Of a stretch of DNA of 64,000 nt, positions 13,420-28,500 are shown piece by piece. Origin of the DNA: Manduca sexta (lineage: Eukaryota > Arthropoda > Insecta > Lepidoptera > Sphingidae); contig NC_051141.1 of NCBI RefSeq assembly GCF_014839805.1, positions 14,144,777 through 14,208,776 on the forward strand, written 5' to 3'. A program made the translations under genes and the position numbers. Under the pieces are notes generated by a model that was not told the origin of the DNA, made no database searches, and was given only the letters and a program-made list of their open reading frames with translations. Each line of letters starts with the position of its first letter. The first letter of the stretch is position 1.

Positions 13420-13567
13420 CCGGCTTGGGCGGTCTGGGCAAAGTATATGTGTCCTTGGGTCAGACCCAGTATTGGTTGCGCCGGAGCATCGGATTGGCGG
13501 GCGCAACGCCAGGCGTGCGGACCGGGTACGCTGACTCGCTCGCTTCGTAACTGCTCCAGTCTTCAGC
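13420..13567 (-). CDS. kon: kon exon 24: C-terminus with PDZ ligand QYWV; stop at 13460-13462
   Basis: It reads AEDWSSYEASESAYPVRTPG and ends PMLRRNQYWV-stop. RRNQYWV closely matches the NG2/CSPG4 C-terminus, which binds PDZ proteins. The 40 bases after the stop end at a strong donor (GCCGG|GTGAGT at 13419), so a 3'-UTR intron is likely. A second frame is open across all 148 bases. Confidence 0.9.
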
Positions 13568-16500
13568 CTGCGAACCGTTCTTTAAATGTGTTTAATTATT
13601 TTGTAGCATAGCAGACGGTGTATTAGAATTAGGAAATGTGTCTTTTGAGATAGTGTGGACATAAATTAACAATCGTAAAGTTCATGCGACTGAACTGTTA
13701 ATTCGATATAAACTTTGACAGTTAGTTTCGGTATAGTATCGGTTGGATTTCACAGTAGCTGAATTATGTAGAAACTACCGTACCGGTGGCAAAGTTTAGT
13801 GTGAAACATGGAACCACTACAATGTCAAAGGAATTTATTACATAAAGTTGAAGAGTTTGTTTATTTCTTTTTGAACGCTCTAATCTCAGGCACTGATTAA
13901 AAAAATCTTTAAGTTTTAGATAGCTTATTTATCTAGGATGGCTATATGCATCACGCTATGTCCAGCTGTGCTGAGCATCAGCGAAACATGTATCAAAAAC
14001 GAAAAAACATATTATTCCTTTTAAGAGCTTTCGTTGCATGCACTGCGTTAAAGTTACGCGACAATCATGTATGACGGAACTGTCCTCTTAAAAGGGCTAA
14101 AAATATTTTAATACATCCCCCGCCTCCATTGCCTGCCTGTCTGACCGAGACACACTTAACAACATCGGATTTTATTCTGGGAAGTACAGCCTAATTTCTA
14201 TCCTGGGAGAATATATAGTGCGTGTGCGTGCGTGTGTGTGTATGTGATTACTATATTTATAAAACAATTATTACTCACATCTGTATGGTCGTCAGCGCCA
14301 TATGGATACCGAGCGTTGAGGTCGGGCAGTCCGGCATCTGCCAACGGAGTCACTTTGCACTTTTATTCCCGAAGGGTAGAAGTGCAACTATAACTAGAGC
14401 TTCCCCTTTTCGCCATGTGTATACCGTCTTACGTGATAAGGCGAATCAATGGCCACACATAAATTCCAGAATCCGAGCTGATATGTAGTGAAAAAATAAA
14501 CAATATCACTACTTTAACCGACCCGCGATTCAAGTCCGAGCCTTAAAACCAGAACTCGGGCTTTGTACACAATACAACTACGCAACACCAAGGCAAGCTA
14601 ACTTTAGTCGGTATAGACACGAGGAACAATAGTAACAATAAAATGCGCAATCTAGTTTCAATTCAATTATAAACTTTAAACACCCGTTGAGTTTTACATG
14701 ACCAATGCGATTACTCCGTCAATAACAAAACGCCAGAAATTTCTCTCCCATCTTGGAGCATAGCTTGAATATTTGTCTACTTAAAAAAAAATACTTTACC
14801 GTTTAATGGGTGGCGTGGCTTGTGTCGGTGACGGCATAAGATGATCCGGCGGCCGAGGCAAAGGTATGGGTGCGACGGCGCCCTGGTTCTGGCCGTGTAT
14901 TTTGGCCATGGCGTTCTGGTCGCGACCCATCATTCTCCGTAACTTCAGAAGCCCAAATATCACTAGTATAGCGAGCACGGTGCCCGATAATGCCATCAGA
15001 ATCATCAAGTAGTACGATGCTGTTTCACCGTTCGACACCTGAAAGACAAATTCAATGTGACTTTATTGAAAAAGAAACATATATTTTATAGTTTGACAAT
15101 AAACTCATGTATATAAATAATTGAAAAATTAAATAGTAAAACTTGGTTTCGTTCTTAGTAAATTAATATTTACGGTGTAATAATCAAAGTATGAATTATA
15201 ATTGCAATTTAAAAACAATTTGTGAACCTAAAGAGTTGCACAAATTAAATATGAACTTCTAAGTATTTAAGCGATTGTGAAGAAAAATGTACTAGGATCT
15301 AGATTATATAACTATGAATAACACTCACTGGCACGCCCTCGTGACTCTCTGGATCGTTGGGGCCAGGCAAATTCTTCTTTTGTCGATTTCCAATCTGTAT
15401 CTTTACGTCGCCGACCGCAGGTTGGAATATCGTCGCCGCTAGTAAGAACCTAAAGCTATCCTCGAAGCCATTCAAGTCATTTATATTCTTTTTAGTAACA
15501 TAATACATTACACCAGCCTTTACATCTTCATGTGTAAAATATGCTACTTCTCTTTCCCGAGCACTGGTTTTCTCTCGGAACTTCTGATTATCTTTTTTAT
15601 TAGGCCGTATTTTGGCTTCCTAAGTAAGGTGTATATCGGGTCGCTTGCCGTCAGCTTCGCGAGTCCGGTAGCATCGATTGTGTTCAATGTGATTTTTGTC
15701 TTATCATTATCGACTCTCAAATCGCTGAGAATCACTAACGGTTGTACCTTGACCACTTCTATCGTGAAGGGTGGTGTCGCGTTACTGTTATGGACAAATG
15801 CGATTAACTCAAAACTATCGTTTGCTGCTGTCATGTCATTCTGCATATAAATTACTACTTTGTTAATTAAATCTTTGTGAGAAAAAAATGTTACCGGGTT
15901 ACGGCCGACATAAACCATTCCATGGAGTGGAGAGCGTGTTACGTTGTACCAAACTTTCGACGTTTTCGCGTTGGTTTCAACGTATATTTGGTCCGTAGTG
16001 ACAGCGGCTACATTAGAACCTTGTTGCAAATTTATCGGGTGCAGTGACGTTGCGTTCAATATGACAGGAACAACATCGATAGTGAAAACAGTGTAGGTAG
16101 GTTTGAACTGTCCGTCCCACACTCTAAAGTAAAAAGTAGCAGTCTGCAATATCCCTGAATGTTCGTATATGACCCTACCGTTGTTAACATCATCTTGCGT
16201 AAACTTATTTATCGACTGGGCTTCATCGACAGATTGATTTTTATCGAGCATCACTATTCGGCCTTGTGTTGGACCACTGATGATATCGTACAGAATTCCT
16301 GCTGGCCCGGTATCGGCATCTTCCGTTAGCAAGTCACTTTTAGTTATAGTATAGTTTTCACCTTGCACTACTTGTATTTGTGGGGTGTCCGTTAATAAAC
16401 GGAACGGCTGATCGTTGACCGCTATAACATGTATTGTTATAGTGACATTACAAAGCAGAACGTAATCGGGAAGCAAGTATAGGGACATGTCAATTTTGTC

Positions 16501-19500
16501 CTGGACCGTATCCGAATCATCATGCACGTAATTTACAACTCCATTTTCCAATTGTGACTGGGTTAGCGAAGATAGCAAGGGTTTCAATTCTCCGTGTGCA
16601 GGTTGCGACCACTGCGCCTCGATCTGCGGTTGACGTAAGCCCGCCTGCGTCTCCAAATACGCTATCACATTAGTCACATTCACTTTCACCGGAACTTTGT
16701 CACCTTCCTGAACTTTAATTGGCGGTATGTGCACGTATCTCGCCAACCCACCCGACGACACAGATATGTCGATATTAAAACTCTGGTCAGTCAATGGTTT
16801 CGCCAGAGCAGCTTCGATGGTGAATATAAAGGAGTCGTTCGTGTATAAATCAGAGAAAGGATGAGTATGTTCGTAATAAACTATGGAATTATTCACGTCT
16901 TCCTGAGTAAATTGTTTTATCGATCTATGGTGGTTCTCTCCGTTCAACATTATCAATCGGCCCAGTGTCGGCGCTCTGTCAACCTTGTAAACTATCGGTC
17001 TGGTTGAATCCGAACATTTCGACATAAGAATGTTATTCGTCAATGGTTCTCTCATAAGTGGAAATACTCGAAGGTTGTTTTTGCGTATTAATTTTAAAGA
17101 TACAGATTTCGTCGAAATGAGAAAAGTTATTTTAGATAATTCGTGAAGACCGTCGCTAACATTGAATATCATTTTTCCCTTTGTACCATCTGCAACAATA
17201 TTTTTACAGGATGAAATAGTCTTTCTGCTACGTTATTCTTATATACTTTTCAAGAGATATATGAAATCAGGCTTACTTCGATGTACAAAAATGACTCGGC
17301 CGTTATCAATGTCAGCTTGACTGAAGGTAAGCACGGGCGTTTCGATATCACCCGTCATAGCAATATAACCAGACACTATGTCGACAACCTGAATCGTAAC
17401 ATTTTCGAGCGGAGTATCGATATCGTTCACATCTGAAAACAAAAGTAGAAAAATTCATTATAAATTATATTTCGGCTTATTTTATTCCAGAACCTTTTAT
17501 TGTTATTACGTTATATTACGTTATATATCCATCAACATGGACGACAAATGGCATGTAAAGATTGCCGGAACTCGCTAGATGCACTCTTTTAATAGTTCGG
17601 TCTAGAAATCTTTAGGCAAGGCCTATGTTCAGCAGTGAACTTCATGTGACTGATGATGGTGACTATATTCTATAACCTATATCGACGGTTGTAAGGCTAC
17701 TAATTGATTTTTAAGCAGTATTTTATTTCGGTATTAATACATACATATTTATACAATATACCTTTTTAGCGACATTTGAAAATAGATTAATTTTATCTAA
17801 TAAAAGATCACTTATCAATTAACTTAGTCAAATTTTAAAACTGAATAGTCACTTACAAAGTTCGTTTCTCGTGAAAGTAAAGGTGCCTCCTTCCCATACA
17901 CATAGACCCGTGTTAGCCGCCACAATGGGAGTCTCGTCGTTAACCGGGACTATAGTGATTCGAACAGTGAAGGGCTCACTCTCTTTATTATTCTCAGTGA
18001 GTGCGACCAACCTAAACGAGTCTGCGGCCTCTTCCGACCCGTCGTTTACATACTAAAATCATTTGCAATTTTATAATAAATAACAGTAATATTATAAGTG
18101 CTAAAGTCATAACATGCGGACGAGAACTGGTTGTGTCAGCTTACGATATATCACCAAATTATAGGATGTAGTTGAATTTGCAATACCGAAATCGCAATCA
18201 CGAAATTATTTTATTGTAACTACATCTAGAGGCATAAAATCAAACGCGATGTTAATTACCTGTATATTTCCTGAATTGAGCTTCAAAACGGGCAACAAAT
18301 TTAACTCTTGCTCGCCCATCACAATCTTCCCGTACTTCGGTTTCTCGACCACTTTATACGACACCACTTTACCTCTGTAATATTCTGTGATCGTCTTGAA
18401 CAAGTCAGGTCTGACACTAATAGCGTCACCCTCAACGACGGTTAAATTTGAAGCAAAGATGTAAAAATGTTCCGGTATTATTATAACAGTAAGTTCGAGA
18501 TCACGCAGCCACACTATGCCGTTCGTGACGTCCATTTTTATTCGATCTCTGGTTCGATTTACTCCAGACTGGACGTACATTAGTCGGTTGACGTTTATAA
18601 CAGATTGGTCGAAGACTTGCGTGTGTACGGGCTCTTCGTTATAATTTTCCAACTCGACTGTGCCCGGAGTCGAGATAATTTCGAGCCAACCATGGTAGGG
18701 GCCATCAGTCACCTTGTAAACTATGTTGGAAGGTTCAATTTGGGGATGCATAACCTGAGATATATAATATTAATCAATTATAGAAATATATTAATCACGT
18801 TTAATAAATAATAATCATGTAATGCCATTAAAATAAAGGTTATTTAAGCTTACGATAAACAACTGAGGCAAAAAAATACATACTTCCAAAATATCCTTTG
18901 TGATGTTAACACTTGTAGATTCCTCAACGACAAGCGGTCTGTTTGCAGTTACTTTCAACGGCTCCCAGTAGCTTGATGGGAATATCTTGATATTGTACAA
19001 GCCCTCACCCCACGTGTCTAGACACATTACTTTAAACCTATAACAAATGTACTCCAATTAACGGAGTTGTAAAAGAATTGTTAAAGTAAATTAAGTTCTA
19101 TAAATAATGTCTTAAGGACTGATTTTCATAGATACGAAAAAGAACCTTTACCTGAATTGATCAGAAGGAGTCTTAGGCTCTCTGTGCCTGTAAGCAACTC
19201 TGCCTGCCGCTATGTCCAGCTGAGTGAATGTGTATGCTCCCTGACCCTCCCCGACTTCTATAGAACCGTGTTTAGCCTCTAAAGTGACCTCGTATCGAAT
19301 ATCCTCTTCAAGGCAGTTCATGTTCGTGTCCACCTTGAATATTAAACCGCTTCAATGCATTTAAAATGTTGACGTTCGGTTTATTAAATTTAGTTAGTGT
19401 CATTTTCGTACACTAAATTACATTATAAAAAATGAGTGTACACGCAGCTTTAGTTTCGGGCTGTAAAAATAAAGTAATTTTTTAAATTGTATGTTCAAAT

Positions 19501-22500
19501 TAATATATATCTCACCTGCATATCCTTCGAAGTTATGACCACAGCTTTGCCGTTCTCTACAATAGATCCATTCGACGGGTACATCCTTATGAACGGCGGC
19601 GATGCCTGTATCTCCAAATTACCATTAACATCAAATACTCCATCCGATATCCAGAAAGCCATCCTTCCATATTCTTTACCCTGATGCTTGAATAACACCA
19701 AGTTCTTATTGATGTCATCCTGCGTGAAAGTTGCTATTTGTTCTGAAGGATTGTCGGCCCGAAAAATGCCGCCATTCGGAGGGTCTTTTGGCGACCTTTG
19801 AACAGTATAAACGATATCTGAAGGTTTGGTGTCCAAATCTGCGTCGTCATAACTGAGATCTCTCGCAGTTATCAGTCTAGCTCCACCGTGCACTATATGA
19901 AACACGTTATTGTTGACCCTGACCGGACTGTTGTCGTTCTTTAATATAACATCGATGTGGAAAACGCCTACGTATTGAAAATCTTCAGGTTCAGGACTCA
20001 AAGCCATAAAATGAAACGAATCATGACGACTTTCAGAATCATCGTGAGAATAATACACTCTGTCAGAATTCAATTCTTCGAGCGTAAAATACGTGGTGTT
20101 GTCTCTGAGAACCTTCAACATTTCATTGATAACTTCGATCTTGCCGTGTTTCGGCAGGCGAGTTATATTAAAAATTAAATTGGTCACAGCATCGGTCCGG
20201 AAATTTAAATGCGTGGTGGGTATAACCATTCTGGAACCTTCGGTGACTTGAAGCCTTTCTAAGGTGGTGTGCACTCGGCCGGTGGAGTGGTCGGGTAGCA
20301 GCAAGCCGGGGAGGTGTCGTATTGTCATCACGCCAGTTATATTCTCGCACTCGGTCGCGCCCACCACAAAGGAGAACTCATCCTGTATGTGCGAATACGC
20401 GCGTCTATGCAGCCTGTACCACAGTTGGTCAGAGTCGATATTCTGTTGAGTAAACGTGCTATGAGCTTGCAAGTGATGTTTTCCCGACGATAGATGAAGT
20501 ATGCCATACTTAGGCGTTCTTAGTATTGTGTACAAAATTCTTTCGCTAGGCAGCGTCAACGGCTTCGTTTTGAAGTGCAAATGTTGTGAAGATATGAAGG
20601 CTTCTCTGGTGTTATTTAGCACTAACTCTTCATTCATCGATTGATACAATTCCAGTCTGATGAAAGTTAGTCGAAAATCGTATAACGTGTTCGTTCGTAT
20701 CGAGCCTACTGAGGCTTTAAACTGTAGAACAAATAATTCAATATTTTATATTAATTGTAAGAAAACGTAATGTTAAGAGCGTTTACGCGTCCGCGCGCCG
20801 TATGTCTCAAAAACAGCACTTCTCGAAGGAGATAATATCCATCAAAACATTATTTTAAAACATAAGAATTAGTAATCATTATAGAAAATTTTGTAGTCTA
20901 AATAGTTAGTAGAGATTTTTTTTAGATTTATTGAGTATTTGTAAATTCTTTAATGAATACTGAACAGAGGTTTTCTTATTTGCGCTTCGGACGTCTATTT
21001 CGAAGCTCAAAATATCTTAAATCACTAAGGAACATAACAATATTTTATTTTTATCTAACTAAAAAGATCCTGAAGAAAAAAGTTAGTAGAGAAAAAATAT
21101 CTTTTTATGTTTAATTCATGAGAAATAAAAATTCAAAGAATTCGAAAATATCACAAATGTTGGTCATTTAAATGATTTTTTATAACTATATCTTACTTAA
21201 TTGAATATAATATTGGATTACTATAATAGAAGAACATCTCCTTAAAAACATACAATTTAAAAATTCAACAAAATTAGTTCTGTTTTTTTTCTATAAATAT
21301 TTTAAATATCACTATAAAACGCAACGCGCAAATCTTTTCAAATTAGTCCGCCTTGAGGCTCTCTAGAGGAGGACGTATCGCTCTTCGCTTTGACCTGTCT
21401 CCAGTTGGCCTTTGCTGTGCGTAGAAAAAATAGTCACGTGTATACAGTGATTGCCACATCTTAGTACTTTAGTAAGTAAAATGATTTTTTCTTTAATGAG
21501 TGACAATAATTTTAGTAGTTTCTATTAATTATTATTATATTATTATGTTTCAGACACAATGGGAAGTAAAACTATTTCTAGGCAAGATAAGGAAACGCTA
21601 CAACGCTGAAACTTCGGTTAAAGCAAGAGCTAAAAGGTTGGTGTACTAATGTTATAACATGCGTCTGTAGTTGGTGTTGGTTTTTTTACTCATTAAACAC
21701 TTGAGCAACAGTTACTCAAAGGAAAAAAATGGAACCCTAAGCTAAAAACTCACAAAGCGGTATTTACCCGCGCCCGCCGTGATTGCGGGCCCGCAATTCC
21801 TAAAGCATGCAAATATATGTCAAAAATCGATTAGCCCATTAAAATGTCACATGAGCTTTGCATTTTTTAGAGGACGCAATTTTATTTTTGGACCATGTGT
21901 GGGGGGTCAATAGAAGCTTAACCTCAAGTTTGTGGGGTCGCCACCCTTGTCCCCTGGCCGCCATCATGGATAAAAGGGTGAAAACACTTTTTTCGCGATA
22001 TCTCGGAAACTGTCCGTCTTGTAAACGCCCGCCTTGCGATAATCGCTCGCCAAGTTTGCAGGACATAATCGGAACCGCGGCGGTTGCAAATCGCACAGAT
22101 CTCCGGTCGTCATGAGTTTGGAAATAAAACAGCCGTTTCTCAACCACGGCGGGCGCGAGTAAAAACCGCTTCGTGAGTTCTTAGCCTTATAGGATCACTT
22201 TGCTGTGCCGTTGTCAAAACGTTTACAACTCGCCAAATTACTCAGTGCGCGACTCCCACTCGCACTTGGCTGATTTTTTTGCATAATGCATAGGTACGCT
22301 TACTTTTAACTAACAAGGTATTAGTGATCACTGGTCAGCACTATTAAAAAAAATCAAGTGACGAGAGACGAATACCTATATCTTTCTCCTGTTTGAACCT
22401 TAGAAATAAGCGATTTGGTAATTTATGTAGCTAGTGAATAAAACAACTAGTAGTAGTTAGTATACCTATCTTCTTAACTATTTGGGCTAGTTTAGGTTTA

Positions 22501-25500
22501 CACGCTCATTTATTTTACATATTACTTTATCCTGACGTTTAACCCTGTGCAGGTTTCGGCGTCATTATACTTGTATAAATTAAACGCGTCTAGATCCATA
22601 TGCAGTTTTACTTAAGTATGTAGTGTTTGCGTAAACTTCGATAACAATAATAGTATGTTCTAAATATATTTTTTTAATTTTTAGGTAATCGAACCTGAAA
22701 CTACACTCAAAATAAATGAGGTTATTAAAAGCCGCAAAATTATAGATTTTCAATATTTCTTGGATCAAATTAAAATACTCAATAACCACAACAGAGCAAC
22801 AGGTTGTAGTATCGAACATTTACAACTATTGATAATGAATTAATGAAGTGTAGTATGTGCAATATGGAATTTAAGCTATTTACCTCTAAGAGATATACTG
22901 ATAGTATGGACGAATATCGTGGAGCTGTAAATGGATCTTTGATGACTGGATTTGGTAGATCAAATTTAAACGAACAGTTAGCTTCCATAGATTTATCAAT
23001 ATTAACGCAAAATGTTTACATGAAATGTTACGACGAGTTAACTAAATAATTGAAATCAGCTGCAGAGGACAGGATGCAAGAGGCCGCTAGGAAAGAAACT
23101 GATAAAGCTGTTGCCTGTGGCGATGTAAAGACGGTATTCCCATACTTACAGTCATAGCTGACTGCTGTTGGTCGAAAAAAAAGTACAGAACCAACTATTT
23201 TGCTTCGTCGAGTGTCGCAAATATTATGCAAAACTATGGATACAAAACTAGTAAATTGTTATACATGGATGTACAATCGATCGATTGATGATCGACGTCA
23301 CTGAGAAGCACTACCTATTAAAAAAAAAACTATCCAAAAAAATATAACCAACTTCCGAAAAAAGAAGTCTTTTATTTCTCACTTTTTAGTTATACACCTA
23401 AAAATGACATCTCATTACATACACCTTCTGACTCAAAATATAAATTCCAATATGTAATTTCTAATGACTTAATTACAACTTTCAATATGCTAAATATTAA
23501 AAACTGCAGTTCTATGGAGTAATTATGTGGTCCATTATAAATATCGTAGCACAGTAATTTTCCTCTTCCTTTCCTAAGCACATGGTAATTTTCCTGATTT
23601 ATTGTCTGATTACGGAGTTCTGGTGCCTATCTTTCGGCTTCATGATGAGCTCCACTTTACTAAAGTGAAAATAACAATTTGTAAAATTGCCGTTAAAATT
23701 TGTTATAAATGTTTATTTTCTTTTATAATTACAAAATGATACATATAAACTATTTCATGAAGAATTCTTATATAATTAACAATAGAATTCTTCATTCATC
23801 ATAAATTCATAAATCTTAAGTTACATTCCAATTAGATTATAATTAAAGCGAAAAGATCAAAATTGGTTGGTCTGACTATAAAGATAGCCGACGCGCCAAC
23901 TCTACGCACACAGCTACGCACGGTTCTGTGTGAGTGAATTTTGCGAAGAATTACCTATAGTTGACTTCACGCGCTGCACGTAAACGCTCTTAATCAAAAA
24001 AAAAATTTTTTTCCTAAGATATCTCGAGATACGAAGCATCTCATAGTGATATATTACCTTAAACTCGTCATGGGTGGGATTCCCAACTAGATGCATGTAC
24101 CGCACCCGTCCGAATGATACCATTTCGCTAGTGAAAGAGTCGACTGTCTGCCACGTGCTGTCCAGTACCCTCAGCCGCTCCACCACACCGAACTGAGGCG
24201 GTTTTACAATATCATACCTGTTAAACAATAGATGCTTCTGTGACGATGAGGCCAAACATATTTCTAGAAGTGAAACCTAAGAACCTGTCAGTTGACAAGC
24301 AGACTTTAATTTAGTAACGGCCAACTAGCGGGTAGCAGATGGTGCCAGGTATCAGTGGCTAAAAGTTGGATTGTTTCAAAAGGTAAACCGAGGCAAATTT
24401 AACAGAAAATAAGAACTTAGACAGACGTAAATAAATCTAAAAGGGAAGCCAGTAGGAATCGGGGTATATAAACGGGTATATTCGCCACTGCAGGTGTAAG
24501 GGATGGATATGTTTTAGTTTAAGAGAGGCTTGATTCAACATTTTCTGAATTTATTGGCATGAAGTGTAAATTAGCCTTATCAAAATGTGAGTTAAATGTT
24601 AGTCTGAACTCGCACTTAACCATAAAATCCTTAAGAGCTGATTCCAATTTGAAGCCGGTTGTGAATAATTTGGGTATTTGGCTATTCATGAACACGATAT
24701 TAAAGTTATTTATGAACGCATTTTATGGATCTACTCGTTACACAAATGTCCGCGTGTTAATGTTACTCACTTGACTTGTACGTTAGTTTCGTCCGCGTTA
24801 GTGGTGAAAGTGAGATTGTCGGCGGCGATGATCGCGTAGGAGTTATGTACCAGCTGCAAACCAGTGTTGTTCACAAGTCTCACTTGAAGTGGAACTATCG
24901 ATATGCGCAGTATGCCCGGACCACTTGTCTCTATTCCGTCTGATACCTGAAATTATGCGAAGTATTTTCATTAAAGCTGTTTTTATACCGATTTTAATAA
25001 ACAACTTTTACCACTATGTTCGGAGCGAAAACGAACACGGGTACCAATCAGAATGATTTTTGACATGGTTATAAACGACATATTTCGATTTATTCTTTCA
25101 TTGGTACGATAGGGATTGTTTATAGAAGCCGTTCAAAGTACAAAAGTAAATATAATATTCATATAAAGACTGAAAAGCAGGTCAATTATATCAGATTGTA
25201 AGATCAATACGCATGGAGCCTCGCCTGCAATGTGACCCGTAGCGAGGTCTTGTTAAGCCGCCGGCGCCCGGCACCGTGCACGTAGATATCAGCCCCGCGT
25301 CCACGTCGTGTTGCGTGAACGAGTCCACCGGACCGCCCGACATCTCTATGTGGCCACTGTTGATGAAATATAACAATGGGTAATTAAAACGAAATGTCAT
25401 TACGTTTTTATTTTATGGTCATTGAATTTTCTTTGTCTATATTGTGCATCGCTTTATCTAAGACAATATTATCTAATCATAAAATTATGTCTAATGACTA

Positions 25501-28500
25501 CTATGACTAAGTCTTTAACTCGGTGAATGTTTGCCAAAAAGTCTATACATTATGTTTTTTTTTCTAAAAAAGTATGAGGAAACCCGTAACCATAGCAGAT
25601 ACAGAGAAAGTGTTTTAGGAACGATTAGATCGTTTTTTTATAAAAACAATTTTGGCAGTTTTTTTTTGGTCAAATGTGAGTTGTCCATAAAAATGAGTCA
25701 AATGGATCATAAAGTTAATAAAATGTTTTATAATCAACGAGATAATACAATGGGTCTAGACTTATTGTCAATACTTACTGCACATTTAAAAAGTCGTTTA
25801 ATATAGATTACTATACTAATTTGAAACATTTAATTTGCCCCCAATAAAAAATACCACTTCCAAAAATGGGGCAATTTGCAGTCTTAAACAACGTATAATA
25901 AAATGGGTTTATTTAATTACCTATTGATTTCGTTCTTTCCGTGCAACACTGTATACAACAGGTCCTCGGGTAGCGTGTCGGGATCTTCTGCCCTCAGTAT
26001 ATCCGAGGTGATCACTTTACGTGTACCCTGTTGATAACAAATAAAATGTAGCCAGGTCTAATACAAATATAGGTCTCTTAATCTTTATAATTATCAATTT
26101 TAATAAATTGAAACACGAGGTGAATTATGACGAGTCATTCATTTAAGCAGACAGACACGTACTACAGAATTGTTGGTGTCGTATAATTTGTCAATATTTC
26201 TCTCATCGCAATACACGAAATAATTAGCCGCGCGCATATCTATGGGACGCTACTTAACTATAATTCCGACATATTCCGACCGTCGCAATTTAAAAGTCCA
26301 TTTCAGTCAGATAACGAGGCTGGTGTCTGTAGAAGCCGAATACTGTATTTAAATTCATCAGGCACCTAGTCCCGTAGTCCATAATATTTATGTAATGGTT
26401 AAAAAAGTAGGTAATATTAATATAATTAAATACAATTATTTAATTCATGCATGCAAATAAAAAAAGATTAAATAAAAACTGAAAATACTTACGCTCGGTA
26501 TTTAAATGTTAATCGCGTACTTGTTGTGGGTTCAATCTGTCATACAATACGTCATGCAACTACACAAAAGCAAGATTAAATTAAATCAAGCGCTGGCAAC
26601 ACTCTGCAAATAACAAAACTTATAAAACAATTATAATTTCATTGAAAATTCTGGATTATGTGCATATTTTTTTACAATCATGCAAATAATCTTCGATTTG
26701 TTCATAATTATGTTTATTACCTATATTATTTTCACGATAAAATATAACAAATTATGCATATTATCCAGTTTAGTAGCTAACAAAGAAAAGGAAATAATAT
26801 AACATGCCAATGTTAGACATGCGCGTTGACATTATTGCTACGTTGATAACAATTTATTTGGTTTTATTAAATAAATTATTACTAAATTAAAATCTACTTA
26901 TTATCTTGCGTATTAGATGATCTATTAATGTAATTCTTATAAATGAACACAATTAAAAGAAAACAATAAATGTTCTCTCCTCATTCCTAAATTTGAGCAT
27001 CAAATAACGTTACCAAATATATATTTTTGTGTGACAAAATAAAATATATACTTATAAATTAGACTGTAGCATAATTAAAAAAAAAAACTAACATCAAATA
27101 AATTGTATTTTTTCTGTACTTGACATTGTATTCTGTATTGTAGTTTACCTGAGTGAGCCTCAGAACTTTCCCTGGCAACAGATTCAGCACAGGTGGGTCA
27201 TTCACAGGCGTCACATTTACGTGGAGTACGAAGGTGTTCCGACCTTGGAGGTAGCTCGGTAGTGTGAACTTTGTCTCTTGAATCAGCTCCATGTCGAGGA
27301 CTATGGCGTCGTGGTGGTTTTCTGACCCGTCGTGGACATAACGTACCTGATAATTATAAAATTTATGTAAACCACAAATGTAATGAAGCAAGGTGGAAAT
27401 TACAACAGTGTCGATTATTCATTTACGATTGCATTACTCACCTTATCCCTAGACAGATCCAGCAACGTAAAGAACTGCTTGGATTTCCCCTCTCCTTCAA
27501 TATAGTTGTATTGTGGTGAGTTTCTCTGCAGCGACAGGTCAACTGCTATGCGTCCATGCTGAGGGGACTGAGTCACATGCAAGACCACTCCAGACGGCCG
27601 GACGCCATACTTATGATGGTCTAACACCACGTCAATGTTCTGTGTAGTAATCACAGCAACCCCACCTTCTTGTACCGTTAAGGGATACAACGCTACCAAC
27701 TCCAACTCGCTGCTTGATTTTGAGAATACCTATAGGAGTGGATTTTAGTTTTAGTATTACATAACCCAATTATAAGAACATACAGATGGTTAATAAATTA
27801 ATAAAATATTTTTATTTTCACCAACTTTACCTTATATTTCTCGCTGTAGTCCGGGTTGATACACAAGTCGGTATCACATTTACAAGTGAAGTGGTCGACA
27901 CCGTGTTGGGCGCACACCGCTTGAGGTACGCACGGGGGATTCCCAGGGCTGGCATGACACGGATACCACCACACACATTTTGGACTCACACCGTATGTTA
28001 CCACGGCGTTGGGTAATCAAAGATCTTGTCGTCAACCTCTATAGGTTTTATGCATCCCTAAAAAGTTGTCTTTGTATATCACAGTATCAAGTCCATAGCA
28101 TAGGGATATGTTTCTTTTACAACTTCCCATAGTATCATCGACAAAATTCCTTCAAAGGTTCTTGGGAAATTAATTAAAATATTTCTTAATTGATGAGTAT
28201 ACAATACATTTACGTATTCTATGTCTGTAAAACTATTTTTTAACATAAAGATGATAAAATAAAGTAACGTCTTAAGAACTATTGAAGATATATTTGCTCG
28301 ATATCTATTTTGTACAATATGTATTATTCAACATGTATAAAAAGAATTACAAATATTCTAGCAGAATGACGACGACTAAGTATTTGTAACTCACCATTAT
28401 ACTAGAGTCGGCAGCTTTAATCCCTTTAGCAAAAGCCCTCTGCCTCTTCTCGCTCTCAATGCCGCCGAGATAGAAAGAATCAGACAATTCGAGGTACCTA

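Noticed and set aside
25531..25806. 91-codon plus ORF in kon intron 11 (also 42802-43104)
   Set aside because: The reading is Lys/Phe/Asn-rich as expected from AT-rich DNA, and a single substitution near its end lengthens it in one allele.
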